From: VRUE01 sp963745915
GTDB taxonomy: Bacteria > Actinomycetota > Thermoleophilia > Solirubrobacterales > 70-9
Assembly: GCA_963745915.1 (NCBI GenBank)
Contig: CAVUZA010000002.1
Location: forward strand, 1,116,001-1,180,000
Length of the DNA stretch: 64,000 bases
Reading direction: 5' to 3'
Shown here: in pieces, positions 32,216 to 40,482 of the stretch
Layout of the letters: each line of letters opens with the position of its first letter
Numbering within the stretch: the first letter of the stretch is position 1
The notes under the pieces: model-generated
The model's database searches: none
What the model was told of the DNA's origin: nothing
What the model saw: the letters and a program-made list of their open reading frames with translations, nothing else
Made by a program: the position numbers and the translations under genes

Positions 32216-33232
32216 TCAGCCCTTTTTGGACTTCGCCCGCGCTTTCTTCGCCTTCAGCTGACCCCTCAGCTTCAGCGTCACCTTGTCGGTGCTCACCTGC
32301 CCGGCGACGCTGGTCGCCGTCGCGGTTATCTTCAGGTTCAGCTTCCTGCCCTTCGGCAACGACCTCAGCGCCCGCTTCAGGTTGCCGGGGAACTTGAGGA
32401 CGAAGCGCCCGAGCTTGCCCGGGGTGACTGTGCGGGTCACGTTCTTCACCTTGGCAGCGGCCGAGGCTTTGGCCTTCTTCTTCCCCTTTTTGGTCCGCGG
32501 CAACTTGGCCCTGGCCGAGACGCTGACCGGCGCTTCGGTGCTCGTCGCGACGACCACGACCACCGCGTTTCGCTTCGGCACCGGGTAGGAGTCGAGGACG
32601 ACAACCGGGCACTCGCCCTGCACCGCGGCGCTCTGCGGGCACTTGTCCTGGGTCTCGTCGCCGTAGCCGTCGCCATCGGCATCGGGCTCGATCACGGCGG
32701 TGATGGGGATCTGCAGGCCTTCGGGTTCCGCGATCGCAGTTGTCGTGGCCCCCTGTGTCGGGTTCCCCGGGAGGACGCCCGCCTTGTCACCCGGTGTAGC
32801 GGTATTGCAGTAGACGGTCACCAACGTGCCTTCGGCCGTGCCCGACGTTGCCAGGACGTCGCCGGCCTGAATCGGCAGTCGAGTAGCGAAGGTGTTCGCG
32901 CCCTGGACCAAGGAGCCCGGCGAGCTTTCTGCCGTGACCGTGAACTGGCTGGGCGCGCCGGTTGGGTGGAGGACCTTGACGACCTGGCTGAGGATGTTCG
33001 GCGGGACTTCCACAATCCGGAAGGTCCAGCTGGTGATGACCCCAGCGCTGGGCGCGGCGGCGGGGAATGGCGATCCCGGGGCGTTGGCTAGACCGGCGAA
33101 CGAGAATTCGTTGCTGGAGGCGTTCCCCGTGCAGGGGTTGCCGATCGTTGTCGACGCAGCGGCGGGCTGTGCCGCGACGAGCGCCAAGGCTGCGAAGCTC
33201 CCGATAAGTGCTGCGGTGCATCTCTTGCGCAT
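32216..33232 (-). CDS. Secreted protein with a thrombospondin-3-like calcium loop, paralog 2
   Basis: The product has 338 residues. Signal peptide MRKRCTAALIGSFAALALVA to QPAAA, then STTIGNPCTGNASSNEFSF and AGVITSWTFRIVEVPPNILS. The acidic loop is PDADGDGYGDETQDKCPQSA. The C-terminal domain is basic (RTKKGKKKAKASAAAKVK) and ends with VTLKLRGQLKAKKARAKSKK. GGAAGC precedes ATG 33230-33232. It shares long stretches of near identity with paralog 3 at 33291, especially in the last 130 residues, while the N-terminal halves are more diverged. Role unknown. Confidence 0.8.
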   Translation of the reverse strand: MRKRCTAALIGSFAALALVAAQPAAASTTIGNPCTGNASSNEFSFAGLANAPGSPFPAAAPSAGVITSWTFRIVEVPPNILSQVVKVLHPTGAPSQFTVTAESSPGSLVQGANTFATRLPIQAGDVLATSGTAEGTLVTVYCNTATPGDKAGVLPGNPTQGATTTAIAEPEGLQIPITAVIEPDADGDGYGDETQDKCPQSAAVQGECPVVVLDSYPVPKRNAVVVVVATSTEAPVSVSARAKLPRTKKGKKKAKASAAAKVKNVTRTVTPGKLGRFVLKFPGNLKRALRSLPKGRKLNLKITATATSVAGQVSTDKVTLKLRGQLKAKKARAKSKKG

Positions 33233-33290
33233 TAGCTTCCTTTCTTGCTGATTTCCGGTGGAATCTCCGGCAACTCAGGCCTGAATCCGC

Positions 33291-34292
33291 TCAGCCCTTC
33301 TGTTTCCGGGTGCGCTTCGCCTTCTTCAGCTGACCCCTCAGCTTCAGCGTCGCCTTGTCGGTGCTCACCTGCCCGGCGACGTTGGTCGCCGTCGCGGTTA
33401 TCTTCAGGTTCAGCTTCCTGCCCTTCGGCAACGACCTAAGCGCCCGCTTCAGGTTGCCGGGGTAGCGAAGGACGAAGCGCCCGAGCTTGCCCGGGGTGAC
33501 TGTGCGGGTCACGTTCTTGAGCCGGGCGGCGGAGGCTTTGGCCTTCTTCTTCCCCTTTTTGGTCCGCGGCAACTTGGCCCTGGCCGAGACGCTGACCGGC
33601 GTTTCGGTGCTCGTTCCGACGAGCACGACCACCGCGTTTCGCTTCGGCGCCGGATATGAGTCGAGCACGATCACCGGGCACTCGCCCTGCACCGCGGCGC
33701 TCTGCGGGCACTTGTCCTGGGTCTCGTCGCCGTAGCCGTCGCCATCGGCGTCGGGCTCGATCACGGCCGAGACCGGGATGCGAAATTCCGACGGCAGTTC
33801 GATGTACGGGTTGGCCGAGCCCACGCCCCCGCCGTTGCCCGGGAAGCCGCCGATCACGTTTTCTTGGCCGGGGGTTTTGCAGGTCAGCGACTCGACGGTC
33901 GGACCCTGCCCGAAGAGGCTTACGCGATCGCCGGCCTGGACCGAGATCCGGGTGTCGAAGACGTTCTGGCCGCCGCCGAGAATTCTGCTGTCTTCAGCGA
34001 TGACCTCAGCGGTGTGCGCACCCGTGTTCAGGCGGAGGATCTTCATCGTCTGCTCGAAGGTGATGGGAACGGGGACCACGTTCACCTTCCATTGCGTGAC
34101 GACACCTGCGCTCGGCGCGGCGATCGGCAGGGGGTTCCCCGGCACCGAGGACTCGAAGAACGTGATCGCTTCGAGTTCTTCGTCGGCGGTGCAGTTATCG
34201 CCAAATTCCGTTGCCGCCGAAGCTGGACCGGCGACCGCCAGCGAAAGAGACGCGACAACGGCGAGGACACCCGCGTAGAAAAGCCTTCTCAT
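33291..34292 (-). CDS. Secreted protein with a thrombospondin-3-like calcium loop, paralog 3
   Basis: The product has 333 residues. Signal peptide MRRLFYAGVLAVVASLSLAV to AGPASAA, followed by TEFGDNCTADEELEAITFF and VPGNPLPIAAPSAGVVTQWK. The calcium loop and basic C-terminal domain are almost identical to paralog 2, including at DNA level, which suggests recent tandem duplication or gene conversion of the 3' half. A good ribosome site (GGGGGAG) precedes ATG 34292. It lies in tandem upstream of paralog 2 (58 nt apart), probably cotranscribed. It is divergent from the damaged MFS copy. Confidence 0.82.
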   Translation of the reverse strand: MRRLFYAGVLAVVASLSLAVAGPASAATEFGDNCTADEELEAITFFESSVPGNPLPIAAPSAGVVTQWKVNVVPVPITFEQTMKILRLNTGAHTAEVIAEDSRILGGGQNVFDTRISVQAGDRVSLFGQGPTVESLTCKTPGQENVIGGFPGNGGGVGSANPYIELPSEFRIPVSAVIEPDADGDGYGDETQDKCPQSAAVQGECPVIVLDSYPAPKRNAVVVLVGTSTETPVSVSARAKLPRTKKGKKKAKASAARLKNVTRTVTPGKLGRFVLRYPGNLKRALRSLPKGRKLNLKITATATNVAGQVSTDKATLKLRGQLKKAKRTRKQKG

Positions 34293-34381
34293 GATTCTCC
34301 CCCGGATTCATGGATTGACGGTCCGACACCTTATGGCCGCCGCCGCAAAAGGACAAGTCCGACTTATCGGTTTTGGGTGAC

Positions 34382-34771
34382 GCGGACATAGAGGCGCCGT
34401 GGCGATCGCCTGCGCCGGGCGGGCGGAGCTCTCCTGGGTGCTCGACGGCTACTTCGTCGTGATTGCCGCCCTGCTCGGCCTCGGTCCGCGACGTCCCCGA
34501 CGACCGCTTCGCCACCGCCAGCGCCGTCAACGCCGCCTTCCGCCAGGTCGGCGCCGTGCTCGGCACCGCGATCCTGGTCGCCATCGTCGGCAACCCCGCC
34601 AACCTCGCCGCGGCGCTCTCGGTCGCCGACGACGCCTACCTTTTCTCGGTGATCGCGGCGCTCGTCTCAGGCGCCGCGATGCTGGCGCTGCGACCGGCGG
34701 CGCAAACGACCCCCCAGCCACCGGTGCAACGCGTTACGTCGCCCCTAGAGCCGCAACGCGTTTCACCCTAG
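34382..34771 (+). pseudogene. MFS transporter copy with two internal deletions
   Basis: The sequence matches the transporter at 30773 in three blocks: near the start (CGCGGACATAGAGGCGCCGT), GRAELSWVLDGYFVVIAALL, and SVRDVPDDRFATASAVNAAF to the end. About 100 and 960 bases are missing. Both breakpoints sit at short shared sequences (GCGCCGG; GCTCG). The start codon region is lost. Most transmembrane segments are gone, so it cannot work. Confidence 0.85.
34723..34767. repeat. 45-nt palindrome, family C, copy 2
   Basis: GGTGCAACGCGTT (34723-34735) pairs with AACGCGTTTCACC (34755-34767) with one mismatch. The length equals that of the hairpin at 1593-1637 and the outer arm is the same. It overlaps the end of the damaged MFS copy and precedes the convergent ATPase gene end at 34803. 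Confidence 0.65.
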
Positions 34772-34802
34772 GCGGGCCGGGCATTTCGTGTCGGGACCAT
34801 TT

Positions 34803-36059
34803 TCACGGCCCCAGCGCGTCGATCGGGATCACCTGCACCCCGTTCTCGAGCACGAAGCCGTAGCCGCTGCTGACGATCACGCCGAGCGCGGCGGGCTTCC
34901 CGACCCGTGTCGTGTCGACGAGCTTCGTGAAGCGGAGGAGGCCGTCCGCGGCTTCGTCGATGCGGCTCGAGTCCAGCTTCACCTCGAAGGCAGCCCATTG
35001 CCCGTTCAGTCCTTCGACGATGGCGTCGACCTCCAAGCCCTTGTTGTCCCGATACTGAAACACCTCGGCGTCGGCTGCCTGCGCGTAGACACGCAGATCG
35101 CGAACGACCAGTGACTCGAAGAGCAGCCCGAACAGGTTGAGATCCGCGAGCAGGCGCTCCGGAGTGGCGCCCAGCGCCCCGACGGCAAGCGACGGATCGA
35201 CGAAATGACGTTTTGGCGCTTGTCGCAGGCGGCGCCGGGAGCGAAGGTGGGGGGACCAGGGAGGCTGGTTCTCGACGACCATCAGGCGCTCGAGGACTTC
35301 CAGGTACTCGCGCACGGTGTCATCGTCGAGCGGTCCGTCGGGGCCGCCAGCGTCCGCCGCCAGCGTGGTGGCGGCCACCTGCGTGGCGACGTTCCGGGCG
35401 AGACTGGCGATGAGCCTGCCCACTTTTCCCGGATCTCGCCGTCGGGTGTCGACCCTGCTCACGTCGGTGCGGGCAAGCTCTGCGACGTAGCCTCGGATCA
35501 AGCGCAGCGCATCATCCGTCGCGGTGGCCTGAAGTCCGGGCCAGCCGCCGACCGCGACCGCCGCGGCGACCTCGCCGATCGTCGTCTCGGTCCGAACCCC
35601 TTCCATCGGCTCTCCGGAGAGAAGGGCCGCGAGCGAGACCTCCCCGCTGCTCCTGCCTTGCTCGAAGAGGCTCATCGGCCGCATGCGAAGGCGCGTGAAC
35701 CTGCCGGCGCCCGAGTGCCTCGTGACGTCGTCGGCCGGGATGGCCGATCCGGTGAGGATGAACTGACCTGGCTTCCGGCGGTCGTCGGCGGCGCGGCGGA
35801 CGAGGTTCCAGATCGCGGGCGCGAGCTGCCACTCGTCGATGAGTCTCGGGGTAGCCCCATCCAGCACCAGGTCTGGGTTCAACGAGACCGCCATTCGCAT
35901 GTTGGGGTCGGTGTCGAGCAGGGCCTCGCTTGCGGCGACATTCCTCGCCGTGGCCGTCTTGCCGCAGGCTCGCGCGCCCTCGATGACGACCGCCCCGCTG
36001 CCGCGCAGGCGGTCGATGAGCTCTCGGTCAGCGATTCTCGGTGCGTAGGCGGCGGCCAA
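34803..36059 (-). CDS. AAA_14 / DUF4143-type ATPase
   Basis: The product has 418 residues. P-loop VVIEGARACGKTATARNVA near residue 25, the family's RLIDEWQLAPAIWNLVRR, GQFILTGSAIPADD, then RMRPMSLFEQGRSSGEVSL. The C-terminal DUF4143 part reads LLFESLVVRDLRVYAQAADA and YRDNKGLEVDAIVE, then FEVKLDSSRID. The E-VD-EVK pattern resembles a PD-(D/E)xK nuclease core. The start is probably TTG 36059, since no ATG or GTG fits. Upstream, two direct repeats of ATCCCGGTTGG surround ACAATAT, a plausible promoter and operator. The family is common, often solitary and of unknown function. Confidence 0.83.
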   Translation of the reverse strand: MAAAYAPRIADRELIDRLRGSGAVVIEGARACGKTATARNVAASEALLDTDPNMRMAVSLNPDLVLDGATPRLIDEWQLAPAIWNLVRRAADDRRKPGQFILTGSAIPADDVTRHSGAGRFTRLRMRPMSLFEQGRSSGEVSLAALLSGEPMEGVRTETTIGEVAAAVAVGGWPGLQATATDDALRLIRGYVAELARTDVSRVDTRRRDPGKVGRLIASLARNVATQVAATTLAADAGGPDGPLDDDTVREYLEVLERLMVVENQPPWSPHLRSRRRLRQAPKRHFVDPSLAVGALGATPERLLADLNLFGLLFESLVVRDLRVYAQAADAEVFQYRDNKGLEVDAIVEGLNGQWAAFEVKLDSSRIDEAADGLLRFTKLVDTTRVGKPAALGVIVSSGYGFVLENGVQVIPIDALGP

Positions 36060-36169
36060 CCGGGATATTGTACCGATTCCAACCGGGATGTTGTCCTAAT
36101 TAAAACCGGGAAAACGCACAGACTTCAGCCGGGAGAATGACCTGTCGGGGCCCGCGACTGATCAGCCCT

Positions 36170-36420
36170 GAGTTGCGGCGAGCCGCTCGCGATCGCGGCG
36201 CTGGTCGGCGCAGGGAGACCTGACCACTGCTTCTGCCCTTCTCGAAGAGGCTCAAGGGCCGCATGCGAACTCGCGAGAGACGACCGGCCCCGGAGTGTCG
36301 CGTCGCCTCATCGCCCGGCACGACCGAGCCGGTGAGGACGAACTGGCCGGGGCCGTGCGGTCGTCGATAGCGCTGGGCCGTCAGATTTACAACCCCACTT
36401 TTGTAAGGTTTCCAACCCTC
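36170..36420 (-). pseudogene. Remnant of a second AAA_14 ATPase with its promoter
   Basis: The minus strand gives GPGQFVLTGSVVPGDEATRH, then SGAGRLSRVRMRPLSLFEKG and RSSGQVSLR, the middle of the intact protein at 34803. At 36385-36420 the sequence GGTTGGAAACCTTACAAAAG resembles the promoter region of the intact gene (GGTTGGAATCGGTACAATAT). Both ends of the coding region are missing. It is an older tandem copy largely deleted. AT-rich DNA follows up to purL. Confidence 0.6.
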
Positions 36421-36478
36421 AAAAAAGAAGTTTCAGAACCAGCAAAATAGAAGGCTCGGGGGATCGCGGTGCGACGGC

Positions 36479-38671
36479 TCAGCCCTGGGCCGTTGCGGCG
36501 AACCGCTCGCCCAGCGAGCGCCAGGCGCTCTCGAGGGCGGCGAGGCCGACGGTGAAGCTGCGGTCGCCGGCGGCGACCTCGAGGGTGGTGCCGCCGGTCT
36601 CGCCGATGTGGACGGCGCCGAGCGCGTCGAGCGCCTCGCGCGGGCCGCTGAGCAGGAAGCCGCCCGCGCCCTCGCCGAACAGCGCCTCCTCGGGCGAGCA
36701 GCCGCGTTCGCGCAGCGGTTGCAGGTCGACCCGGGCGCCGCTGCCGCCGGCGATCGCCGACTCGGCCAGGGCGCAGGCGAGGCCGCCGTCGCTGACGTCA
36801 TGGGCGGAGGAGAGCTTGCCGGCGCGGACCGTCTCGCGCAGCGCCGCGCAGGCGGCGGCGACGGCCTCGACGTCGGGGCGGGGCAGGCCGGCGCCGAGCT
36901 CGCCGCGCAGCTTGGCCAACTCCGAGCCGGCGAGGCTCGGCTCGAACGGCCCGAGCAGGCCGATCGCCTCGCCCGCGGCGGCGAAGCCGCTGCCGCAGGT
37001 GGCCGCCGGGTCGGGCAGCTCGCCGACCATGCCGACCACCGGAGTCGGGTAGATCGGGCCTTCGGGGCCCTCGTTGTAGAGGGAGACGTTGCCGCCGACC
37101 ACCGGCACGCCGAGCGCCGCGCAGGCGTCGGCCAGGCCGTTGACCGCGCGGTCCAGCTGCCAGGCCGGCGTCGGCTTCTCCGGGTTGCCGAAGTTGAGGC
37201 AGTTGGTCAGGCCGAGCGGCTCGGCGCCGACGCAGGCGAGGTTCTGCGCGCACTCGAGCACCGCCTCGACCGTCCCGGCGTAGGGATCGCAGGCGACCCG
37301 CCGCCCGTTGCCGTCGATCGAGACCGCGATCGCGTTGCCGGCCTCGGGTATCTGCAGCACCGCCGCGTCGGCGCCCTCGGGCCGGCGCACCGTGCGTGAG
37401 CCGACCACGCAGTCGTACTGCTCGAAGGCCCAGCGCTTGGAGGCGACGCTGGGCGAGGCGAGCAGCGCCAGGAGAGTGTCCTCGGCGGCGGCCTCCGGAT
37501 CGAGCGTGCGCCGGTTGCCGTAGGCCCAGCCCTGCGGCTCGGCCGGGCTCAGGTCATACAGCGGGCAGCCGTCGACCAGGGCCTCGACCGGCATCTCGCC
37601 GACGACCTGCTCGCCGCGCAGGATCCGAATCTGCCCGGAGTCGGTGACGACCCCGATCTGCGCCGAGCCGGTCTGCCATTTGGCGCAGGTCGCCAGCACC
37701 TCCTCGACCCGCTCCGGCTCGACCACGGCCAGCATCCGCTCCTGGCTCTCGGAGACCATGATCTCGAAGGGCTCCATGTCGGCCTCGCGCAGCGGCACCT
37801 CGGCGACGTCGAGGTCGATGCCGACCCCGCCGGCCGAGGCCATCTCCCCCGCCGAGGAGGTCAGCCCCGCGGCGCCCAGGTCCTGCAGCGAGACCAGCAG
37901 CCCCTTGGCCAGCAGCTCCAGGCAGCACTCGAGCAGCTTCGACTCCTCGAAGGGGTCGCCGATCTGCACCGTCGGCCGCTTCGCCTCGTCGCCCTCGCCG
38001 AGCTCGGCCGAGGCCAGCACCGAGGCGCCGCCGATCCCGTCGCGCCCGGTCGCCGCCCCCATCAGCACCACCGCGTTGCCGACCCCGGCGGCGGCGGCGC
38101 GCACCATCTCCTCGCTGCGCGCCAGCCCGACGCACATCGCGTTGACCAGGCAGTTGTGCTCGTAGGGCTGCTCGAAGTAGATCTCGCCGCCGACGTTCGG
38201 CACCCCGATCGAGTTGCCGTAGTGGCCGATGCCGCGCACGGCACCGTCGAGCAGGTGGCGCGAGCGGACCGAGTCGAGCTCGCCGAAGCGCAGCGAGTCG
38301 AGGATCGCGATCGGCCGCGCGCCGAGAGCGAAGACGTCGCGCAGGATGCCGCCGACCCCGGTCGCCGCCCCCTGGAAGGGCTCGACCGCGCTCGGGTGGT
38401 TGTGCGACTCGACCTTGAAGGCGACCGCGTAGCCGTTGCCGACGTCGACCGCGCCGGCGTTCTCGCCGGGCCCCATCAGCACCCGCTCGCCCTCGGTCGG
38501 CAGCCGCCGCAGCAGCTTGCGCGAGTGCTTGTAGGCGCAGTGCTCGGACCAGAGCAGGCTGAACATCGCCAGCTCGACGTCGTTCGGCTCGCGCCCCAGC
38601 TGCTCGCAGATCAACTCGAACTCGGCGTCGGTCAGCCCCAGCTCACGGTGCTTGGCGGTCCCCACCGTCAT
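36479..38671 (-). CDS. purL: Phosphoribosylformylglycinamidine synthase, large subunit (PurL, short type)
   Basis: The 730-residue synthetase subunit of the PurLQS complex forms FGAM. Motifs: WSEHCAYKHSRKLLRR, VAFKVESHNHPSAVEPFQGA, TGVGGILRDVFALGARPIA, GNSIGVPNVGGEIYF, SLQDLGAAGLTSSAGEMAS and the C-terminal SSAHDVSDGGLACALAESAI. ATG overlaps the purQ stop (ATGA). Together with purC, purS and purQ upstream, all overlapping by 1-4 bases, it ends a compact operon. Length fits the small-PurL type that needs PurS and PurQ. Confidence 0.97.
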   Translation of the reverse strand: MTVGTAKHRELGLTDAEFELICEQLGREPNDVELAMFSLLWSEHCAYKHSRKLLRRLPTEGERVLMGPGENAGAVDVGNGYAVAFKVESHNHPSAVEPFQGAATGVGGILRDVFALGARPIAILDSLRFGELDSVRSRHLLDGAVRGIGHYGNSIGVPNVGGEIYFEQPYEHNCLVNAMCVGLARSEEMVRAAAAGVGNAVVLMGAATGRDGIGGASVLASAELGEGDEAKRPTVQIGDPFEESKLLECCLELLAKGLLVSLQDLGAAGLTSSAGEMASAGGVGIDLDVAEVPLREADMEPFEIMVSESQERMLAVVEPERVEEVLATCAKWQTGSAQIGVVTDSGQIRILRGEQVVGEMPVEALVDGCPLYDLSPAEPQGWAYGNRRTLDPEAAAEDTLLALLASPSVASKRWAFEQYDCVVGSRTVRRPEGADAAVLQIPEAGNAIAVSIDGNGRRVACDPYAGTVEAVLECAQNLACVGAEPLGLTNCLNFGNPEKPTPAWQLDRAVNGLADACAALGVPVVGGNVSLYNEGPEGPIYPTPVVGMVGELPDPAATCGSGFAAAGEAIGLLGPFEPSLAGSELAKLRGELGAGLPRPDVEAVAAACAALRETVRAGKLSSAHDVSDGGLACALAESAIAGGSGARVDLQPLRERGCSPEEALFGEGAGGFLLSGPREALDALGAVHIGETGGTTLEVAAGDRSFTVGLAALESAWRSLGERFAATAQG

Positions 38672-39327
38672 CCCGCCACCGCTTCGAAGACCCGCAGCCC
38701 GTCGGTCGACCCGGTCAGCGGGTCGACGGCGTGCTCAGGGTGCGGCATCAGCCCGGTCACGTTCCCCGCCTCGTTGCGCACCCCGGCGATGTCGCGCGCC
38801 GAGCCGTTCGGGTTCTCCCCCGGCGCGTAGCGGTAGGCGATCTGCCCGCCCTGCTCGATCTCGTCGAGCACCCCCTCCGGCGCCCAGTACCGCCCTTCCC
38901 CGTGCTTCGCCGGGATCGACAACACGGGCCGATGGGCCGATTCCCGTCGATATGCGTCGGTTTTAGGCCCGTCGGCGGGGATCAGGTCGAGCTGGCGGCA
39001 GGTGAAGCGTGTGCTCTCGTTGAGGAGCAGGGCGCCGGGGAGCAGGCCGGCCTCGCAGAGGACCTGGAAGCCGTTGCAGATGCCGAGCACCGGGCCGCCG
39101 GCGCGGGCGAACTCGGCGACCGCCTCCATCGCCGGCGAGAAGCGGGCGATCGCCCCGGCGCGCAGGTAGTCGCCGTAGGAGAAGCCGCCGGGGACGACGA
39201 CCGCGTCGATCCCCGCCAGGTCGCGCTCTTCGTGCCAGACCAGCCGCGCCTCGCCGAGCAGCGAACAGGCGTGCAGGGCGTCGCGCTCGTCGCAGGAGCC
39301 GGGGAACTGGAGCACTCCCCAGCGCAT
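38668..39327 (-). CDS. purQ: Phosphoribosylformylglycinamidine synthase, glutaminase subunit
   Basis: The product has 219 residues. PGGFSYGDYLRAGAIARFSP, GICNGFQVLCEAG (nucleophile Cys) and GLMPHPEHA (catalytic His-Glu) define the class I amidotransferase. ATG 39327 overlaps the purS stop. The segment between LDLIPADG and IPAKHGEGRY (DGPKTDAYRRESAHRP) does not look like the usual TPFTRxYxxGE block; its DNA contains an imperfect inverted repeat (ACGGGCC 38924-38930, GGCCCGT 38966-38972). Confidence 0.96.
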   Translation of the reverse strand: MRWGVLQFPGSCDERDALHACSLLGEARLVWHEERDLAGIDAVVVPGGFSYGDYLRAGAIARFSPAMEAVAEFARAGGPVLGICNGFQVLCEAGLLPGALLLNESTRFTCRQLDLIPADGPKTDAYRRESAHRPVLSIPAKHGEGRYWAPEGVLDEIEQGGQIAYRYAPGENPNGSARDIAGVRNEAGNVTGLMPHPEHAVDPLTGSTDGLRVFEAVAG

Positions 39328-39569
39328 CACCCGTCGCCGTCGATCGGCACGATCTCGTAGTCCTCGATCAGCGGGTTGGCGAGCAGCTTCTCGCAGAGCT
39401 CGCCGAGCCGCTCGGGGTCCTCGGCCTCGAGCTCGACCATGCGGCCGACGCGGACGTGCCCGATGCCCTCGAAGCCGAGCGCCGGCAGCGCCTGCTCGAC
39501 GGCCTTGCCCTGCGGGTCGAGGATCCCCTCCTTCGGGCGGATCAGGACCCGCGCCCGAACCGCTGCCAC
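39327..39569 (-). CDS. purS: Phosphoribosylformylglycinamidine synthase subunit PurS
   Basis: The 80-residue structural subunit of the PurLQS complex reads ARVLIRPKEGILDPQGKAVE, ALGFEGIGHVRVGRMVELEA and ANPLIEDYEIVPID, all typical. GTG overlaps the purC stop (TAGTG) and the stop overlaps the purQ ATG, which fixes both ends. Order purC-purS-purQ-purL is the common one for Gram-positive bacteria. Confidence 0.95.
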   Translation of the reverse strand: MAAVRARVLIRPKEGILDPQGKAVEQALPALGFEGIGHVRVGRMVELEAEDPERLGELCEKLLANPLIEDYEIVPIDGDG

Positions 39570-40417
39570 TAGAAGCTGCGCTCCGTGACCCGCTCGTAGG
39601 CCTCGATGTACTTGGCCCGGGTCTGCTCGACCACGTCGGGCGGCAGCTCGGGCGCCGGCGGCTTGTGGTCCCAGCCGGCCTCGTCGGCCCAGTCGCGGAC
39701 GAACTGCTTGTCGAAGGAGGGCTGGGTCTTGCCCGGCTGGTAGCGGTCGGCCGGCCAGAAGCGCGAGGAGTCCGGGGTCAGCACCTCGTCGGCGAGGACG
39801 ATCTCCGCCCCGGCGTGGCGGCCGAACTCGAACTTGGTGTCGGCGAGGATGATGCCGCGCTCGGCCGCGTGCTCGGCGCCGCGCAGGTAGACCTCGATCG
39901 AGATCCGCCGCAGCTCCTCCATCAGCGCCCGGTCGCCGACGATCTCGGCGGCGCGGTCGAAGTCGACGTTCTCGTCGTGGTCGCCGATCTCGGCCTTGGT
40001 CGCCGGGGTGAAGATCGGCTCCGGCAGCTTGTCGGACTCGAGCAGGCCCTCGGGCAGCTCGATCCCGCAGACCGAGCCGCCGTCGCGATATTCCTTCCAG
40101 CCCGAGCCGGAGAGGTAGCCGCGCACCACGCACTCGACCGGGTACATCTCCAGCCGCCGCACGCGCATCGCCCGTTCGGCGACGTCTTCGGGCACGTCGG
40201 CGGAGACGAAGTGGTTGGGGACGATGTCGCCGGTCAGCTCGAACCAGAATTCCGAGATCCGGTTGAGCACCTTGCCCTTGTCGGGGATCGGCGTCGGCAT
40301 CACCACGTCGTAGATCGAGATCCGGTCCGAGGCGACCATCAGCAGGTCGTCCTCCCAGACGTAGATCTCGCGGACCTTGCCGGAGGAGTGGAGCTTAAGG
40401 TCGGTTACGGGAGGCAT
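39569..40417 (-). CDS. purC: SAICAR synthetase
   Basis: The product has 282 residues. It ligates aspartate to CAIR. Motifs: LHSSGKVREIYVWEDDLLMV, SDRISIYDVVMPTPIPDKG, VECVVRGYLSGSGWKEYR, FTPATKAEIGDHDENVDF, GIILADTKFEFG and VLTPDSSRFWPADRYQPGKT. ATG 40417 is preferred over GTG 40435. A TAGCAT box (40425-40430, minus strand) lies 7 nt upstream of it, suggesting a leaderless message for the whole purCSQL operon. Confidence 0.95.
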   Translation of the reverse strand: MPPVTDLKLHSSGKVREIYVWEDDLLMVASDRISIYDVVMPTPIPDKGKVLNRISEFWFELTGDIVPNHFVSADVPEDVAERAMRVRRLEMYPVECVVRGYLSGSGWKEYRDGGSVCGIELPEGLLESDKLPEPIFTPATKAEIGDHDENVDFDRAAEIVGDRALMEELRRISIEVYLRGAEHAAERGIILADTKFEFGRHAGAEIVLADEVLTPDSSRFWPADRYQPGKTQPSFDKQFVRDWADEAGWDHKPPAPELPPDVVEQTRAKYIEAYERVTERSF

Positions 40418-40482
40418 TAAGCCGATGCTAACCACCTGGCAAGCGGAGCACGTTCCCGGTCCGGTCTGCGATCCTTGCCGGC

